From Pseudotabrizicola formosa (GTDB taxonomy: Bacteria; Pseudomonadota; Alphaproteobacteria; Rhodobacterales; Rhodobacteraceae): 64,000 nt of DNA. The notes beneath the pieces are model-generated. The model was given only the letters and a program-made list of their open reading frames with translations, was not told where the DNA came from and ran no database searches. Position numbers and translations under genes: made by a program. Shown in pieces: positions 63,742 through 64,000 of this stretch. The stretch is taken from positions 620,001 to 684,000 of the forward strand of contig NZ_PJOM01000002.1 in the NCBI RefSeq assembly GCF_002900965.1. Direction: 5' to 3'. Each line of letters begins with the position of its first letter. The first letter of the stretch is position 1.

Positions 63742-64000
63742 ATGAGCCTGAATTCTGTCCGCCCCTGGCGTAACATCTATCGTCGTACCTCGCGCCAGAT
63801 CCGCGTTGGCAAGGTGCTGGTCGGGGGGGATGCGCCGATTTCGGTGCAGACCATGACCAACACCCTGACCACCGATGTGGAAGGCACGCTGGACCAGATC
63901 CGCCGCGCGGCGATTGCCGGGGCCGATATTGTCCGCGTCTCGACCCCTGACCCGGAAAGCACGGCGGCGCTGCGCGAGATCTGCGCCGAAAGCCCGGTGC
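63742..64000 (+). CDS. ispG: 4-Hydroxy-3-methylbut-2-enyl diphosphate synthase, 5' part
   Basis: IspG (GcpE) is the [4Fe-4S] enzyme of the MEP isoprenoid route that converts MEcPP to HMBPP. The window ends after about 86 residues: [25 protein letters not shown] (seen in parts), [44 protein letters not shown]. The TNT motif and TIM-barrel start are diagnostic. The iron-sulfur cysteines lie beyond the edge. Start ATG at 63742. Confidence 0.95.
   Translation, partial: MSLNSVRPWRNIYRRTSRQIRVGKVLVGGDAPISVQTMTNTLTTDVEGTLDQIRRAAIAGADIVRVSTPDPESTAALREICAESPV

Overview
The window looks like a stretch of chromosome from a high-GC alphaproteobacterium of the Rhodobacteraceae (Rhodobacter/Paracoccus/Gemmobacter-like). 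The evidence is the pervasive GC-rich codon use, a hemA-type 5-aminolevulinate synthase (Shemin pathway), a glnB-glnA pair, a ccmABCDG cluster in the order of the Rhodobacter helABCDX genes, two proteins with a VPLPA-CTERM sorting tail, two perfect FNR/FnrL palindromes and an S6 protein with an Arg/Gly tail. Nearly everything is core housekeeping. I see no insertion sequence, prophage, integrase, CRISPR array, toxin-antitoxin pair or clear genomic island.

Layout. 0-11 kb: the end of a SPOR-like protein gene; glyQ-(DUF6446-like)-glyS; a pyruvate phosphate dikinase-like protein with an eroded nucleotide-binding half; a SleB-type wall hydrolase; folB-folP-glmM. 11-20 kb: a VPLPA-CTERM protein, an EamA transporter, ilvC facing two overlapping Lrp/AsnC regulators, a class V aminotransferase, a UbiH-type monooxygenase, a pyrimidine nucleotidase and a GntR regulator. 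20-34 kb: a glycosyltransferase fused to an MshEN-like domain, carA, a YqeY-like gene, a second VPLPA-CTERM protein, ctaD (aa3 oxidase subunit I) behind an FNR box, a PLP aminotransferase with a DUF3445 gene, glnB-glnA and nnr. 34-45 kb: tRNA-Leu(UAG), tig, a possible PD-(D/E)XK protein, a CHAP lipoprotein, rpsF-rpsR-rplI, a YceI protein and a cytochrome b561-YceI fusion, fabD-fabG-acpP and ssb. 45-64 kb: a lytic transglycosylase, an aldo/keto reductase, ccmABCDG, acnA, a DUF1223 protein, an LpxL-like acyltransferase with an EamA transporter, a lone fliG, purB, an M20 peptidase, hemA behind an FNR box, a RodZ-like gene and the start of ispG.

Together the genes cover translation, folate and cell-wall precursors, fatty acid synthesis, nitrogen assimilation and respiration. 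The respiratory theme links cytochrome c maturation, aa3 oxidase and haem synthesis, two of which carry an FNR site. The most unusual signals are non-coding: a four-copy hairpin-plus-tail repeat ending in GAGGATATTT...GAACAGATAA (REP-like), a structured rpsF leader beginning at its predicted transcription start, and back-to-back palindromes ahead of acnA. Among proteins, the odd ones are the PPDK-like enzyme, a low-GC extra segment inside glyS, the FolB C-terminal domain and the glycosyltransferase fusion. I did not find a clearly novel multi-gene system.
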